From positions 1 to 56,460 of the forward strand of contig JABHKC010000115.1 in assembly GCA_018692315.1 (NCBI GenBank): a stretch of 56,460 nt of DNA, in the 5' to 3' direction. The DNA comes from Bacteroidota bacterium. GTDB taxonomy: Bacteria > Bacteroidota > Bacteroidia > Bacteroidales > JABHKC01. Positions within the stretch are counted from its first letter, which is position 1; every line of letters starts with the position of its first letter. The translations under genes were made by a program, and so were the position numbers. Under the pieces are notes generated by a model that was given only the letters and a program-made list of their open reading frames with translations, ran no database searches and had not been told where the DNA came from. Shown in pieces: positions 9,066 through 21,000 of the stretch.

Positions 9066-10376
9066 ATGACCACATTAAAAGAAAAATTATTTGAAAAAAT
9101 AGAAACATGGCGACCAAGAACCAAGTCGTTAATAAAAGATTATGGAGATATTGTTGTTGATAATATCACCATCAGTCAAATTATTGGAGGAATGCGTGGT
9201 GTTAAAAGCCTTGTTACCGATATTTCATATCTCGATCCAAACGAAGGAATCAGATATAGAGGCTATACTTTACCAGAAGTTTTCAAGAAATTGCCTAAAC
9301 CAAAAGACTCCGAAATTCCTTATGTAGAAGGATTATTTCATTTACTATTAACTGGCGATATTCCTACAGATGAAGAAGTAAACGATTTGGTTGATGAATT
9401 TAGTAAACGAAGAATTGTTCCAAGATATATCTACGAAGTAATAGATTCATTTCCTTGTTGCAGTCATCCGATGACAGTTTTTTCAACAGCAGTTGCCACT
9501 CTGAATAGAGAATCCTTTTTTACTAAAAAGTATAATGCAGGGATAAATAAATTAGATTATTGGAATCCTACATATGAGGATGCTTTAAATCTTTTGGCCA
9601 AGTTGCCCGAAATTGCATCCTATATTTACAATAAACTTTATAGAGATGAAAAACGCATTATTTCTAATCCTAATTTAGATTTTGGTGGAAATTTTGCTCA
9701 TATGATGGGTAAAGAAAAACCCTATGACGATGTTGCACGATTAACATTTATTCTTCATAGCGATCACGAAAGTGGAAATGTAAGTGCTCATACAGGTCAT
9801 TTAGTTGCAAGTTCGCTGGCAGATGTTTATTTGTCAATTTCGGCAATGTTGAATGGATTGGCAGGACCATTGCATGGATTAGCAAATCAGGAAGTTCTAC
9901 GCTGGATTCAGGATTTAAAGGAAAAGATGGGTGGTGAAGTTCCGAACGAAGACGAGATGAAACAATTTGTTTGGGATACCTTAAATTCAGGTCAGGTGAT
10001 TCCCGGATATGGCCATGCAGTTTTGAGAAAAACCGACCCAAGATATTCGCTACAAAGAGAATTTAGCCTGAAATATTTAAAAGATGATGTTCTTTTCAAA
10101 TATGTTGATATGCTATATAAAGTTGTTCCACCAATCTTGAGAGAGCACGGAAAGGCAAAAAATCCATGGCCAAATGTTGATGCACAATCGGGAATTTTAC
10201 AATGGCATTATGGTATTACAGAATACGATTTTTATACTGTACTTTTCGGTGTTGGCCGCTCAATAGGAATTCTTGCAAATATTATTTGGGACAGAGCTTT
10301 AGGTTATTCTCTTGAACGACCAAAATCTTTAACTACCAGTATGCTTGAGAAAATTGCTAAAGACAGCAAAAAGTAA
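9066..10376 (+). CDS. gltA: Citrate synthase, eukaryotic/mitochondrial-like
   Basis: A 436-residue enzyme that condenses acetyl-CoA and oxaloacetate. It belongs to the citrate synthase class resembling the mitochondrial enzyme rather than E. coli GltA. Diagnostic segments are HSDHESGNVSAHT (about residue 236), GPLHGLANQEV (about 265, catalytic His) and IPGYGHAVLRKTDPRY (about 312, second catalytic His). The catalytic Asp lies in PNVDAQSG (about 370), and GRSIG and RALG(Y) are near the C-terminus. The N-terminal RGYTLPEVFKKLPK replaces the GltA strand domain. It ends the acn-icd-gltA cluster, 76 bases after icd. Similar enzymes are known in Geobacteraceae and some Bacteroidota. Confidence 0.95.
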   Translation: MTTLKEKLFEKIETWRPRTKSLIKDYGDIVVDNITISQIIGGMRGVKSLVTDISYLDPNEGIRYRGYTLPEVFKKLPKPKDSEIPYVEGLFHLLLTGDIPTDEEVNDLVDEFSKRRIVPRYIYEVIDSFPCCSHPMTVFSTAVATLNRESFFTKKYNAGINKLDYWNPTYEDALNLLAKLPEIASYIYNKLYRDEKRIISNPNLDFGGNFAHMMGKEKPYDDVARLTFILHSDHESGNVSAHTGHLVASSLADVYLSISAMLNGLAGPLHGLANQEVLRWIQDLKEKMGGEVPNEDEMKQFVWDTLNSGQVIPGYGHAVLRKTDPRYSLQREFSLKYLKDDVLFKYVDMLYKVVPPILREHGKAKNPWPNVDAQSGILQWHYGITEYDFYTVLFGVGRSIGILANIIWDRALGYSLERPKSLTTSMLEKIAKDSKK

Positions 10377-10396
10377 AAAATTTCAATAACAAAATT

Positions 10397-10437
10397 GGCT
10401 TGCTGAGAATTAATACGTTTTCTGCAAGCTATTTTTT
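10397..10437 (+). terminator. Intrinsic terminator of the TCA cluster
   Basis: GGCTTGC-T-GA-containing left arm and TTCTGCAAGCT right arm form an imperfect hairpin followed by TATTTTTT, 20 bases after the citrate synthase stop. It lies between convergent genes and might also serve the hybrid kinase gene. Confidence 0.7.
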
Positions 10438-10470
10438 AGCTTTTAATTTATTACAAATAGAAATCTCAAA

Positions 10471-13400
10471 CTATTTTCCCAATATGTACTTCGATATCAT
10501 TTCCAAAAGTAATTCTTTATTAATTGGTTTTGAAACATAATCGTTGCAACCTGCTGCAATTGCATTTTCTCTGTCGCCTGTAAGACAATAAGCTGTTTGT
10601 GCAATTATAATAATTTCCTTGTTAAACTTTCTGATTTCTTGTGTAGCTTTAAGTCCGTCAATATCCGGCATTCTAATATCCATCAGAACTATATCAAAAT
10701 CGCTATTACTCCTACAGGTTTCAATTGCTTCTCTTCCGCTTGTAACAAAATGTAAATCGCTGCAAATATTTCTCAAAATTGTTTTTAAATACAAAGTACT
10801 AACCTCCTCGTCCTCAGCAATAAGGACTTTTAAACTTTCAGCTTTCAAATCAATCAACTCGCTTGCCTTTTTTTTCGGACGCTCAACAATTTTTTCAATT
10901 GTTTTCTTTTGATATGGTATTGTAAACATAAATTTCGACCATCCCTCTTTACCAATTTTTTTGTTTTCTTCTTCAGACTCTAACCAAATTTTTCCACCTA
11001 ACATATCCACATATGCTTTCGAAATTGCTAAGCCAAGTCCTGAGCCCTCATATACTTGCCAATCTTCAATATCTGCCTGTTCAAAACGATTGAATATAGC
11101 TTCTTGTCTATTTTTGGGTATTCCAATTCCTGTATCTTTTACAAAAAATTCTATAAAGTTCTTTTTCAAGGTATATCCAAAGGTGATTTTACCCTTATCG
11201 GTATATTTAATTGCATTTTTAATTAGATTAGTTAGTATGCCATGAAGTTTATCATTGTCGGTCAAAATAGTAGCCTGATTGTTGGAAAGTGCAAGTGCAA
11301 AAAATAAGGACAATCCTTTCGATTTTGCATCGGGATTAAAAAACTGATTCAGCTCGTCCATTAATAAATTTATTGAAGTTTCTGTTTTTACTAACTTCAT
11401 TTGCCCTGCATCAAGTTTCGAAATATCAATTATGTCGTTAATTGTATTTAAAAGACGATTGCTACTTTTATTAATAATTTTCGAGTATTCACTTTTATCT
11501 GAAGCACTAATACTTGGTTGGTTAAGTAGCTCTATAAAACCAATAATTCCATTCATAGGAGTGCGAATTTCATGGCTCATATTGGCAAGGAATGCACTTT
11601 TAAGCCGCTCACTTTCTAAGGCTTTTTCAAGAGCTATCTTTAATTCTTTTTCTGTTTTTTTTCTATAAGTAATATCCTGTGCTATCCCTTCAATTTTTAC
11701 TAATTGTCCTTCATCGTCAAAAGTAGGCTCATTTACACCAAAAATATACCTTATCTCATCATTTGGCCGAATTATTCTATATTCTAATGATATTCCATTT
11801 CCACTTTCAGTAGCTTCATCTATTTTAGTTTTTAATTGTTCAGAATCTTCAGGATGAACATATTTGAAACTATCATCAACAGTAAAACTATTTCCATTTA
11901 TATTAGGATCAAGCCCATAAATACGTAACAATTCGTCGCTCCAATAAACAAGACCAGATTTTATATCATACTCATAATTACCAACATGTGCAATTTGCTG
12001 AGCATATCTATGTCTTCTTTCACTTTCAACAAGATTTTGTTCAGCTTTTTTTCTTTGGGAAATATCCCTCAAGGCAGTTAAACGGATAGGTTTGTTATTA
12101 TAATGCATCATTCGAGCTTGTATTTCACAAGGAAAAGTTGAACCGTCCTTTCTTACTGCAGTTACATAATAAGCTTGTTCGTATCCCGACAACATATTTT
12201 GTTTTACTTTTTCCCTGTCATAAGGAGTAATCCAATCAGTGCCAGGTTTATTAAGAGCTTCCTCCATTGAATATCCAAACAGTTTTTCTGCACTCTTGTT
12301 TTGCCCTATACACAATCCTTTATCAGATATGAATATACCTTCAAATGTTGCATCAGATAATAATTGATATAGCGCTTCGCTTTCTTGTAAAGCTTTTTGA
12401 CTGGCTTCAAGTTGTTGGTGCGAAGCTCTTAACTGTTGTTCGCTTGATATTAATTCATTTATAGTTTCTTGCAGTTGATCTTCTGCCTGCTTTCGTCTTG
12501 TAATATCTATGAGGGTTCCGGTCATTCTGATTGGATTTGATCTCTTATCCCATTCTACAACTTTTCCTTTGTCAAGAACCCAAATCCAAGCACCATTTTT
12601 GTGCTTCATCCGAACTTCACATTCATAAAAGTCTATTTCTTTAGCAAAAAGTTTTTCTAACAATTCTTTCGATTTTTTCTGATCATTTGGATGACTCAAT
12701 CTTTCCCAGGTTTTTATGCTTACCGGCTCAAGTTCTTCAAGTTTATATCCAAAAATTTGTGCCCATCTTTCGTTATAAACCATTTTCCCTGTTTGAACAT
12801 ACCAATCCCAAAGTCCTGCATTCGTACCTTGAATTGCAAGATCTAATCTTTCTCTACTTTCCTTCAAATCCCTCTCTGCTTGTATTCTTTCAGTTACATC
12901 TCTGCTAACTGCTATAAGCTTATTTCCTGCAAGATTAACCATACTTTGCATATTCTTCCATCTGCCATCTTTGTTTCTAAAACGAAATTCAATTGATTCC
13001 TGAACAGTTGTTTCGCCACGGAATAAGATTTGATTTATCTTCATCTGAAGATATTTCTTCAGCAAAGGAAATAGTTTTACCTTATCATTAGGATGAATAA
13101 AATCAAAAAAAGATTTACCCATCAATTCTTCCGGCTCGTAACCATGCATAGATTTTGCAGAATAACTAGCATATAGATATTTTGCTTTTAAATCGAATGT
13201 ACATATTGCTATAGTATCGCTGGTATTTTCAGCAATCATTCTGTATTTTTCCTCGCTTTCTCTTAATGTTTCCTCCGACAGTTTTTGCTCTGTTTGGTCA
13301 GTGCAGATACCAATCCAATATGCTGGTAAGCCATCTTCATCAAGTACAGGTAAAGCTTTATCTTTCCAATGTCTCCATAAACCATCTTTAGTTTTTATCC

Positions 13401-14550
13401 TATAATCATAATGTATCGGGTCCTTCAATCTTCTATGATCTTCCACCGCATCTTTCATACGTATAGCATCTTCAGGATGAATTAGCTTTAACCATGCTTT
13501 AATAGTTTGAGAAATTTCCCCCTTTTCAAATCCCAGCATACTATCTATATCACCATACCATTTTAATTCATCATTTCTAATATTCCATTCATAGATTAAA
13601 TCATAGGCTACTTTCCCAGCGAGACGCAAACGATTTTCACTTTCCCTTAATGAACTTTCCATTTGTTTCTGTTTAGTTACTTCACGAGAAACTACAACTG
13701 AACCATTAAATTTTTTATCAATAAATATTGGGGACAAGTTCATAGAAAACCATTTGTGTCCAATAGGAAGATCCAGGGAGTATTCAATATTAGCCAATTC
13801 GCCAATTTCGTTTTTAGCAAATGCCTGATTAAATAATTCGCTTACATTTGAAGGTAATATATCGCAAGGTTTTTTACCTATAAAAATTTCAGGTTTTATA
13901 TAAAGATATTTCGGATCATGAGTATGATAAGATGTAAAACGACCGGCAGTATCAAATACAAAAAGAAGGTCTGACATTGATGAAAGTATTCCTTTGAATT
14001 TACTTTCTGATTTTTGGAGTTCTCGCTGAGACTTCTTAAGTTTTGTAATATCCCTACTAACTCCCAGAACAGAAACTATATCACCATTTTTGTCGAACAC
14101 CGGATTTAGAGAAGTATTTATCCAAATAGTTCTATCAGTTGCCGGCATTATGGATTCAAAAGTTTCTGCTCTTTTGCTTTTAAATACCATTTGAATGCTC
14201 CGTTCATAATTATTTGCCACGCTTTTAGGGAATAGGTCTGAAATATTTTTCCCTTGTATTTCTTCCACAGTTTTACCCAAAGTACCGGCTGCTACACGAT
14301 TCACTGATAAAACTTTCCCATTATTATTTATTAAGAATATTAAGTCGGAGGAATATTCAATCAAGGTTTTATATTTCTCTTCACTTTCCTTTAAATTACG
14401 GTTAGTCGTTTTTAATTGTTGTTCGCTGACTGATAGGTTTTCGTATGCAGCAATTAGTTTTTTTTCAGCACTTTCTGAGGCAGCAAGTTTCTGTTTAAGA
14501 ATTTCATTTTCTTTCAAAAGTTGCTCTCGTGTAAGTTCAATATTTTCCAT
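10471..14550 (-). CDS. Soluble hybrid sensor histidine kinase with about seven PAS domains
   Basis: A 1359-residue two-component sensor. Residues 1-60 form a coiled coil with repeated Lys-Leu-Ala and Ser-Glu-Gln-Gln patterns. About seven PAS/PAC units follow, to about residue 965, each starting near ESE-x-(K/R)-(Y/L) and ending in a D-(I/V/Q)-T-x-(R/Q)-(K/I/Q) PAC tail. The HisKA H-box MSHEIRTPMNG has phospho-acceptor His993. The HATPase domain shows an N-box with Asn-Ala-Ile-Lys-Tyr (about 1112) and GSGLGLAISKAYVDMLGG. A receiver domain fills about 1236-1359, with Asp1291 in VLMDIRMPD and the Lys of YVSKPIN. No membrane segment or signal peptide is visible, so it should sense a cytosolic cue. 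No separate response regulator is next to it. Confidence 0.93.
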   Translation of the reverse strand: MENIELTREQLLKENEILKQKLAASESAEKKLIAAYENLSVSEQQLKTTNRNLKESEEKYKTLIEYSSDLIFLINNNGKVLSVNRVAAGTLGKTVEEIQGKNISDLFPKSVANNYERSIQMVFKSKRAETFESIMPATDRTIWINTSLNPVFDKNGDIVSVLGVSRDITKLKKSQRELQKSESKFKGILSSMSDLLFVFDTAGRFTSYHTHDPKYLYIKPEIFIGKKPCDILPSNVSELFNQAFAKNEIGELANIEYSLDLPIGHKWFSMNLSPIFIDKKFNGSVVVSREVTKQKQMESSLRESENRLRLAGKVAYDLIYEWNIRNDELKWYGDIDSMLGFEKGEISQTIKAWLKLIHPEDAIRMKDAVEDHRRLKDPIHYDYRIKTKDGLWRHWKDKALPVLDEDGLPAYWIGICTDQTEQKLSEETLRESEEKYRMIAENTSDTIAICTFDLKAKYLYASYSAKSMHGYEPEELMGKSFFDFIHPNDKVKLFPLLKKYLQMKINQILFRGETTVQESIEFRFRNKDGRWKNMQSMVNLAGNKLIAVSRDVTERIQAERDLKESRERLDLAIQGTNAGLWDWYVQTGKMVYNERWAQIFGYKLEELEPVSIKTWERLSHPNDQKKSKELLEKLFAKEIDFYECEVRMKHKNGAWIWVLDKGKVVEWDKRSNPIRMTGTLIDITRRKQAEDQLQETINELISSEQQLRASHQQLEASQKALQESEALYQLLSDATFEGIFISDKGLCIGQNKSAEKLFGYSMEEALNKPGTDWITPYDREKVKQNMLSGYEQAYYVTAVRKDGSTFPCEIQARMMHYNNKPIRLTALRDISQRKKAEQNLVESERRHRYAQQIAHVGNYEYDIKSGLVYWSDELLRIYGLDPNINGNSFTVDDSFKYVHPEDSEQLKTKIDEATESGNGISLEYRIIRPNDEIRYIFGVNEPTFDDEGQLVKIEGIAQDITYRKKTEKELKIALEKALESERLKSAFLANMSHEIRTPMNGIIGFIELLNQPSISASDKSEYSKIINKSSNRLLNTINDIIDISKLDAGQMKLVKTETSINLLMDELNQFFNPDAKSKGLSLFFALALSNNQATILTDNDKLHGILTNLIKNAIKYTDKGKITFGYTLKKNFIEFFVKDTGIGIPKNRQEAIFNRFEQADIEDWQVYEGSGLGLAISKAYVDMLGGKIWLESEEENKKIGKEGWSKFMFTIPYQKKTIEKIVERPKKKASELIDLKAESLKVLIAEDEEVSTLYLKTILRNICSDLHFVTSGREAIETCRSNSDFDIVLMDIRMPDIDGLKATQEIRKFNKEIIIIAQTAYCLTGDRENAIAAGCNDYVSKPINKELLLEMISKYILGK

Positions 14551-14884
14551 TTTATAATTCTTTCTAAAATTCTTTACTTACAAATATCCTATTTAAAGTA
14601 TTCACAAAAATTGTTCAATCTACTAAAAAAATCATCAAACAAATAATATAGACCTTAAAGTTTCATTATTTGAATATTTCTGCTTACAGGAATCCTTTAA
14701 AACAAACATAACTACCAATTTTTAATTAATTTTTTCATTACAGCAAATATAAAGAAATTGCTTTTAGTGCAATTATAAATTATTGAGTCAAAACAAAATC
14801 ATACTGAAAGCATTTATTATTGAGAGCTTCTAAAAATAGAAAAATTCAAGGTGTAATAAATTTATGAACCACAGTTTACTGATG

Positions 14885-14967
14885 TAAATGCGATGTGTTG
14901 AGCTTGTCGATACAAAGATTTTAATCCCGATAACTATCGGAAGAAACAACGAAGAAGATTGCATTTA
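14885..14967. repeat. Possible small inverted-repeat element
   Basis: Ends TAAATGCGAT and ATTGCATTTA are complementary with one mismatch. Between them lie GAGCTTGTCGA and the palindrome CCGATAACTATCGG, words that look like dispersed intergenic repeats. No second copy is present in this window, so this is tentative. Confidence 0.3.
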
Positions 14968-15003
14968 TAGAAGTTCACTACATTTATTTTGTTTTCTTAA
15001 CAA

Positions 15004-15038
15004 AAAAAACCTGACAAGATAAACTTGTCAGGTTTTTT
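15004..15038 (-). terminator. Strong intrinsic terminator of the giant T9SS gene
   Basis: Perfect 15-bp inverted repeat AAAAAACCTGACAAG / CTTGTCAGGTTTTTT around the loop ATAAA, about 50 bases past the stop of the giant gene. The A- and T-runs on both sides would let it work in both directions. Confidence 0.9.
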
Positions 15039-15089
15039 ATTCAGATAAAATATTGTGAAGTTTGTCTGAAGGGTGAATATCCAAAAATA

Positions 15090-18000
15090 CTATTCAACAT
15101 TCATAATACGAGTATCAGAAAAATCTCCACAATTTAATCTATAAAAATACACTCCTGAAGAGAGGTTTTTCTTATCATAAACAATCGTATGTTTTCCATG
15201 AGAATAATTCTTTTCTTCGATAGACTCAATTTTTTCACCTAAAATGCTAAATAATTCAATTTCAACAAAAGCCTTTTCGGGAAGATAAAAACTTATTTCG
15301 GTAGTTTTGGAAAATGGATTTGGCACATTTTGGAAGAGTTTTGCAATTGATAATTGATAATTGATAATTGATAATTTTTTAGCAATTGAAATTTTATTGG
15401 TTTCATAAAACTTATCTCCTTCAATCCATGATACTATTTGCAAACTTTGCTCTTCGCCGGCAGTCCACAGTTTTATCAGAAATTCTTCATTTGACTTTTG
15501 TCCATCAGTTTCCTGCGAAAGTTCGTCGTCGCCCCAGATTGTAATTGCAAGGTTTTCGCCGGTATAAACACCGGCTCCAACCAACAATCCGTTTTGCGAG
15601 AAAATACCTATCTCAGAACCAATTTCAGGTTTAATATCCCAAGTCTGATTTGGAATCATCAAACTCATATTATTTCCAGTGATTTTCACATTTTTATAAT
15701 GCTTAGGTTTAGGAATTTCGATATTCGATTTTGATGTATTCGCTGTATTTGCAGGATAAAATAAAGTAGCAGAATTGCTCATTTTTATTTGATAGCCTTC
15801 GCCGGGATACATATAATCAATAAGGTTAACTCCAAAAATAGGCCAATACATCTGTCCGTAATCATCTTTCACAATAATAATATCGTTTACAATAGAACTT
15901 AAAGCATCTGCTACAGACATTGGTGTAATACGCAAATAAGCAATATAACTCCAACCTTGCTGAATATTTATCGGTGTAATTTCCGGTGGATTATAAAAAC
16001 CAGTAACTATCATTGTATCTAACTGATTCATTTTTATCCAATATCCTTCTTTGAAATTAAAATCGCCTATATCATTAATTCCATACGATGGCCAATAAGT
16101 TGTACCTATATAGTTTTTCATTAAATATACATTTGTCGAAACATTTGCAAACATGCTGTCGCAATTTGTATTCTCCGGCTCCAAATATGTAGATATCATG
16201 CTCCAGCCAAAGTCTAATGGAATATCTTGCTGATTTATTGAATCTACTGCATAGCTTAACTCACTCATACAGATATTGTTATCTGATAGTGTTAGCTCAT
16301 AAATGCCGGCCGATAGGTTTGCAATATTTTGGCTGGTTTCGCTATTGCTCCATAAGAACTGGTAAGGCATAACACCGCCCGAAACGGTTAAATCTATTGC
16401 TCCCACACTGATTGCAGCCGGTGTGTTGATTATGCTTTCGGTAACAACAATTTCATTGGGTTCGATTAGAGTAAATGTTGTGTCGGTGCTACATCCCTGC
16501 ATATCCTGAACCGTAAGGTAGTAGTTTCCGGCTGCGAGGTTTATAGGTGCATAATTTGGAAACGGTGTTGCCCAGATATACATAAATGGCGAAGTGCCAC
16601 CACTTGTCGAAACTGAAATTTCACCACTATTGTTGTCAAAGCAAGATAGATGAGTAATATTTGCAGATATTTGCATTTCGGCAAGTATGTCTATTTGAGT
16701 AGTTGGTGTTGAAATACTTACTCCATCAGAAACTTCTAACATGAATATTGTATTTGCAGTAATGATAGCTTGCAGAACAGAACTTGTGTCTTGCTGAATT
16801 AGAGTATTTCCTGCATACCAACTATATGTATTATTTCCTGTTCCGTTTTCGGTATGGGCAGTGAGTGTTACATTTGTTCCGCTGCAAACTAAGGAATCGG
16901 AAACAGTTATCCAAGCATTAAGTGCCGGACTACCAAACTGTAGCGAACAGGAATTATTATACGGATTGTATTCCTGAGGTGAAACATTCACAATTTCGAC
17001 ATATATTTCTCCAAGTGCAGTAGTTGCCGTCCACGAAACAAAAATTGGGTTTGCAAGACTCGAATTTGCACCTATGAAAACCGGAGAAGAGCCAATATAC
17101 AAGGTGTCGAAATTATTTATAGAAAATACATTCACGGTAGCCGAACCTGCTTCGTTTCCAATATTTATAATTTTTGGATAAATCATAACAAAGCTGCCTA
17201 CATTCGGGTTAGGATTCGATATGCTTACACAAGGGCTTTCGAAAGTAAAATCGGGTGCTAAACCTACAATAAGTGCACGTGTAGCCTGGTTGTTTGCAAC
17301 ATAATCCTCCGGTACAAAATTAGCATTGTCAAGAGATACAGTTATATTATCTACACCGATAGTATCGGGAACAAACACATCTGTACATGCTACCGAAGAA
17401 TCTTCATAAGCTATCAATCCCGAAACATAAACCGAATCGCCAAGGGTTTGACCGTTTACACTAAAGTGAACGAAAAACGGACCTGCATCAACATTTCCAA
17501 TGTTCACAAAAGAGCTTGTAATAGCAACAGTATCGCCCGGATCTGGATTTATTATGCTTGGCGAAATATGTGAAGAAAGAACCTCAAGGTCGGCAAAATG
17601 CTCCTGAACAAAAACATAAATTATATGTGAATTGTTCGATTCGTTTCGTTCGCAAATAATTGAAGAATCCGGTGGAATGAAATCGACTTTCACCTCAATT
17701 TCGTGATTTCCGGGAAGTAGAAACTCATGGTCGAAGGAGCTTAAAACCTGACCGCCAGATGTTATAACCGGAACTACATCAGTGCCAATAAATACACCAT
17801 CGGAAAAATAGGAAACCGAAATATTATTGTTTGTAAAGTTTCCGTTATTTTTCACATAAGTTTTAGCATTTAACGAGCTTCCCAAATCTACATTTATTCT
17901 ATTATAGTAGCTGTTCCATGGATAATATTTCATAGCAAATAAATCGTTGCCAATCTCTTTCACAGAATAATTGTTCGACTCGTTAAGTTCGTAAACAGTT

Positions 18001-21000
18001 TCTGCGGCATCTGCCCAAACGGAAATTGTTTGCGGGCATTCGGTTCTTGCAAAAGTTCCTGACTGAACAAATTGGCTATCGTAGGCAAGCAAACTATCTA
18101 TCCAAACAGAATCTGAAATAAAAGTTGAGTTGTTGTAAAATACTACAAAAAATCCATAAGCATCACTATCGCCGGTATTTGAAATTGTAGCCTGAACAGA
18201 CATCAAAGCTCCTATGGCGGTGTTTACATTTGAAACATTTATATTCGAGGCACTCAGTTCAGGATAAGACTGTTCGATGTATATACTTTCGGTGAGCTCC
18301 TGATTGGCTTCGTTGGTTTCAAAAATATTGTCATTATTATCAACTGTAATTTTTATAAAATGATAACCCGAAGCATAAAAACTATTACTAAACGAAATGG
18401 TATTCTGCGACAAGCCTGAAACAGCTCCAAGATTTAGAATTGCCAGTGTATCGCCGGTAGTAATATCTTCTATCAATGCAGTTGTAGCTGCCGCTGAAAC
18501 GCATTGTAGATTATTAATCTTAAATTGGATATTTACGGATTGTCCAATGTAGGGCGAATTGTCGCTAAATAGAATATCGGTAGGTGCCAAATCCGGAACC
18601 GGTGGATAAATATATTTGCTTTTTTTCAGATAATTGTTCGATTCGTTCGATTCGGAAACAAGGTTAGTATGGTCTATTGAAACTGCAAAAGATTTGGTTC
18701 CGCTCGTAGCAAATGTCATGCTTTTATTTATCGACATACTTTGGCCGGCGGCAAGATTATTTACCCATAAACTATCGCTAATTGTATCGTTTACATAATA
18801 ATAAACCCAGAAATTGCTTGCAGCAAGATTTCCTGAGTTTGTAAAATGTCCACTTATAGACACAGGATTTCCTGCCACTGAACATCCACTATTCCAATTC
18901 AGCCATTGATAGTCTATTCTGAGGTCAACAAACTGATAGACAGGACCTGTTGGAGAACTCGGATAAGGATCGACAGTGAAATATTCGTAGCCAGATTGTC
19001 CGTTTAAAGTATAATCTGTAGCTGTAGAACTAATCGAATAATTGTCCGGCGAGTAAGGAGCCGAGAAATATAAATCGAAATAACCGCCAACAGTAGAGTA
19101 TGTTGTAATTACCTGTCCTGATGGTATTGTCATTTGGATTGTTGCACCTTCGCAAGGCTGATTTCCGCCAAGCGAATCGTAAGTTATCTGACCGAAATAA
19201 TGTATGCTTGCTCCTGTTCCGGCATCAACATTCGTTGGTGTGATTCCGGTGGAAACAAACAGAATTTGCGGAAGCGGAACATTTCCTACAGTTATTGGGC
19301 GAATTGCCATATTGTTCAATTCATTGTCTTCAACTATTGTTTCAAGCGGATCTACTATAACTTTCACAGGAAAATAGTCCCAATATGCAAAATAGTGCTG
19401 TATGGCAACTGAAGTTGAAGTTTGCGGCTGAATTGCGGAAATCATTGTACTATCAACGATTGTATCTTTAATGATAAACCAAACTTTCACGTCTTCGGCA
19501 AGATAATCTGTGTAGTTGTGAATATTTGCAGTGATAGTAATTTGCTCTCCCATATCTGGCGACGAGTTAGAAAAATTTATATCATTTGCAAAAATACTCA
19601 AATCAAGAAAATCGTTACTAACCATTGGATTCGACACATAGCTTGTATTGCTTGCAGTTGCTATATTTCCGAGCGAATCGTAGGCAAAATACTTATAACC
19701 GTGATTTCCAAGACTCAATTGCGTGAAATAGACATAAGTTTTCCCATCTGTAAAATCCTGGTCGTTAGGGTCTTCTTCCGAAAGGCTGATAATTTCGTCC
19801 ATAGGGTCGATAAAATCACCATCGTTATTGTTGTCAATTTTCAGTTTTGGATAGCTTGCCATTGGCGGATTATTATCAAGATCGGAATAAATAATCTGAT
19901 ATTGGAAATAAGTTCCCGACGCTCCTATTGTTGGCGAAACTCCCGAGGTTCCGTTAAAAGGAGAAGCCTGATTGAACGATATATCCGGTGCCTGCGATTG
20001 CAAGTAAGCCCAAGCCAGTAGCGAAACATAATTAGTATTTCCAGAAGCATCTGTAAAACCAAGTTCTGCTGAATGCTGCCCAATTTGGCTTGTATTAAAA
20101 TTAATATCAATTTGTTGGGATGCACCGCTTGCAAGGGTCAAACTGCATGCAGAAACTGTAAATGCTGAATCGCTGATAATGCAATCGGCGATATCAACCG
20201 GTAAAGTGCCCGTATTGTTTATTGTGCAAGTTGTTGAACTCCCGGTGTTTATGTCAACATAGCCCAAGTTGGTATTGTTACAAATCAATTCCCAACTTGA
20301 AACTGCTTCTAAACCTTGCCCTGTAAGTGAAATGTCGGAACATGGTGTATAGCTGTCAGTTACGATATTCAGAATTTCAGAAAATGCTGTATCATATGAA
20401 GGACTAAAAGCCACTTCAATTGTGAGACTTTGCCAGCTCGGTATAACTCCTGCAAATGGGGTGAGGATACTAAAAGCATTTCCCGTAATATCCATTGAAA
20501 CAACCTGCATAGGCGAATTTCCAATATTACTTAGCGTGAACGAAGAGGTATCTGTTAATCCTTCTGCAATACTATTAAAACTTATAGAGTTGCTTGAAAT
20601 ATCGCATTGAGGGCATTCATTCAAAAATTCGCTTGGAATAATAATTGGCGAATTGCTTAAATCATTGCTGTGAATTTCTATATTGCCGGAGAAATTGCCT
20701 GCAAATGCACTTTCAAAATAAACATCTATAGCAATAGTATTCCCAGAGGCTACTGAAACATTTGGATTTGTAACATGAAGCCAGGCAAAGGATTCAATAA
20801 CATTTACATTTAAAATGCCGCTTCCTGAATTGCTTATAAAAATAGTGTCGTAAACAATATCGCCACAATTTGCTGTATGCGACAAACTATCTGTTTGTAC
20901 AGAAATAGTTGGGAACGAAACAGGTTCGTCTATTGTGAAATTAGCAGTTGCTGTACAATTTGAAGCATCTGAAATTGTTACAGAATAGTTTCCTGCAACT

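Larger units (their letters stand above)
14551..15089. other. Intergenic region between the kinase and giant-protein genes
   Basis: A 539-base stretch without a gene. It holds the giant gene's terminator (15004-15038). A possible small repeat element at 14885-14967 is framed by TAAATGCGAT and ATTGCATTTA, an imperfect inverted pair, and contains the palindrome CCGATAACTATCGG. The part next to the kinase start is simple AT-rich leader; I could not fix a promoter. Confidence 0.6.

Noticed and set aside
14885-14967. Inverted pair as an insertion sequence end
   Set aside because: There is no transposase and no target-site duplication that I can see; kept only as a weak repeat feature.
19422-20021. 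A 199-codon plus-strand frame inside the giant gene
   Set aside because: It lies wholly antisense to the giant protein in a region with clear CARDB-coding signal; its translation is Cys/Ile/Arg-rich without any domain. It is a shadow frame.
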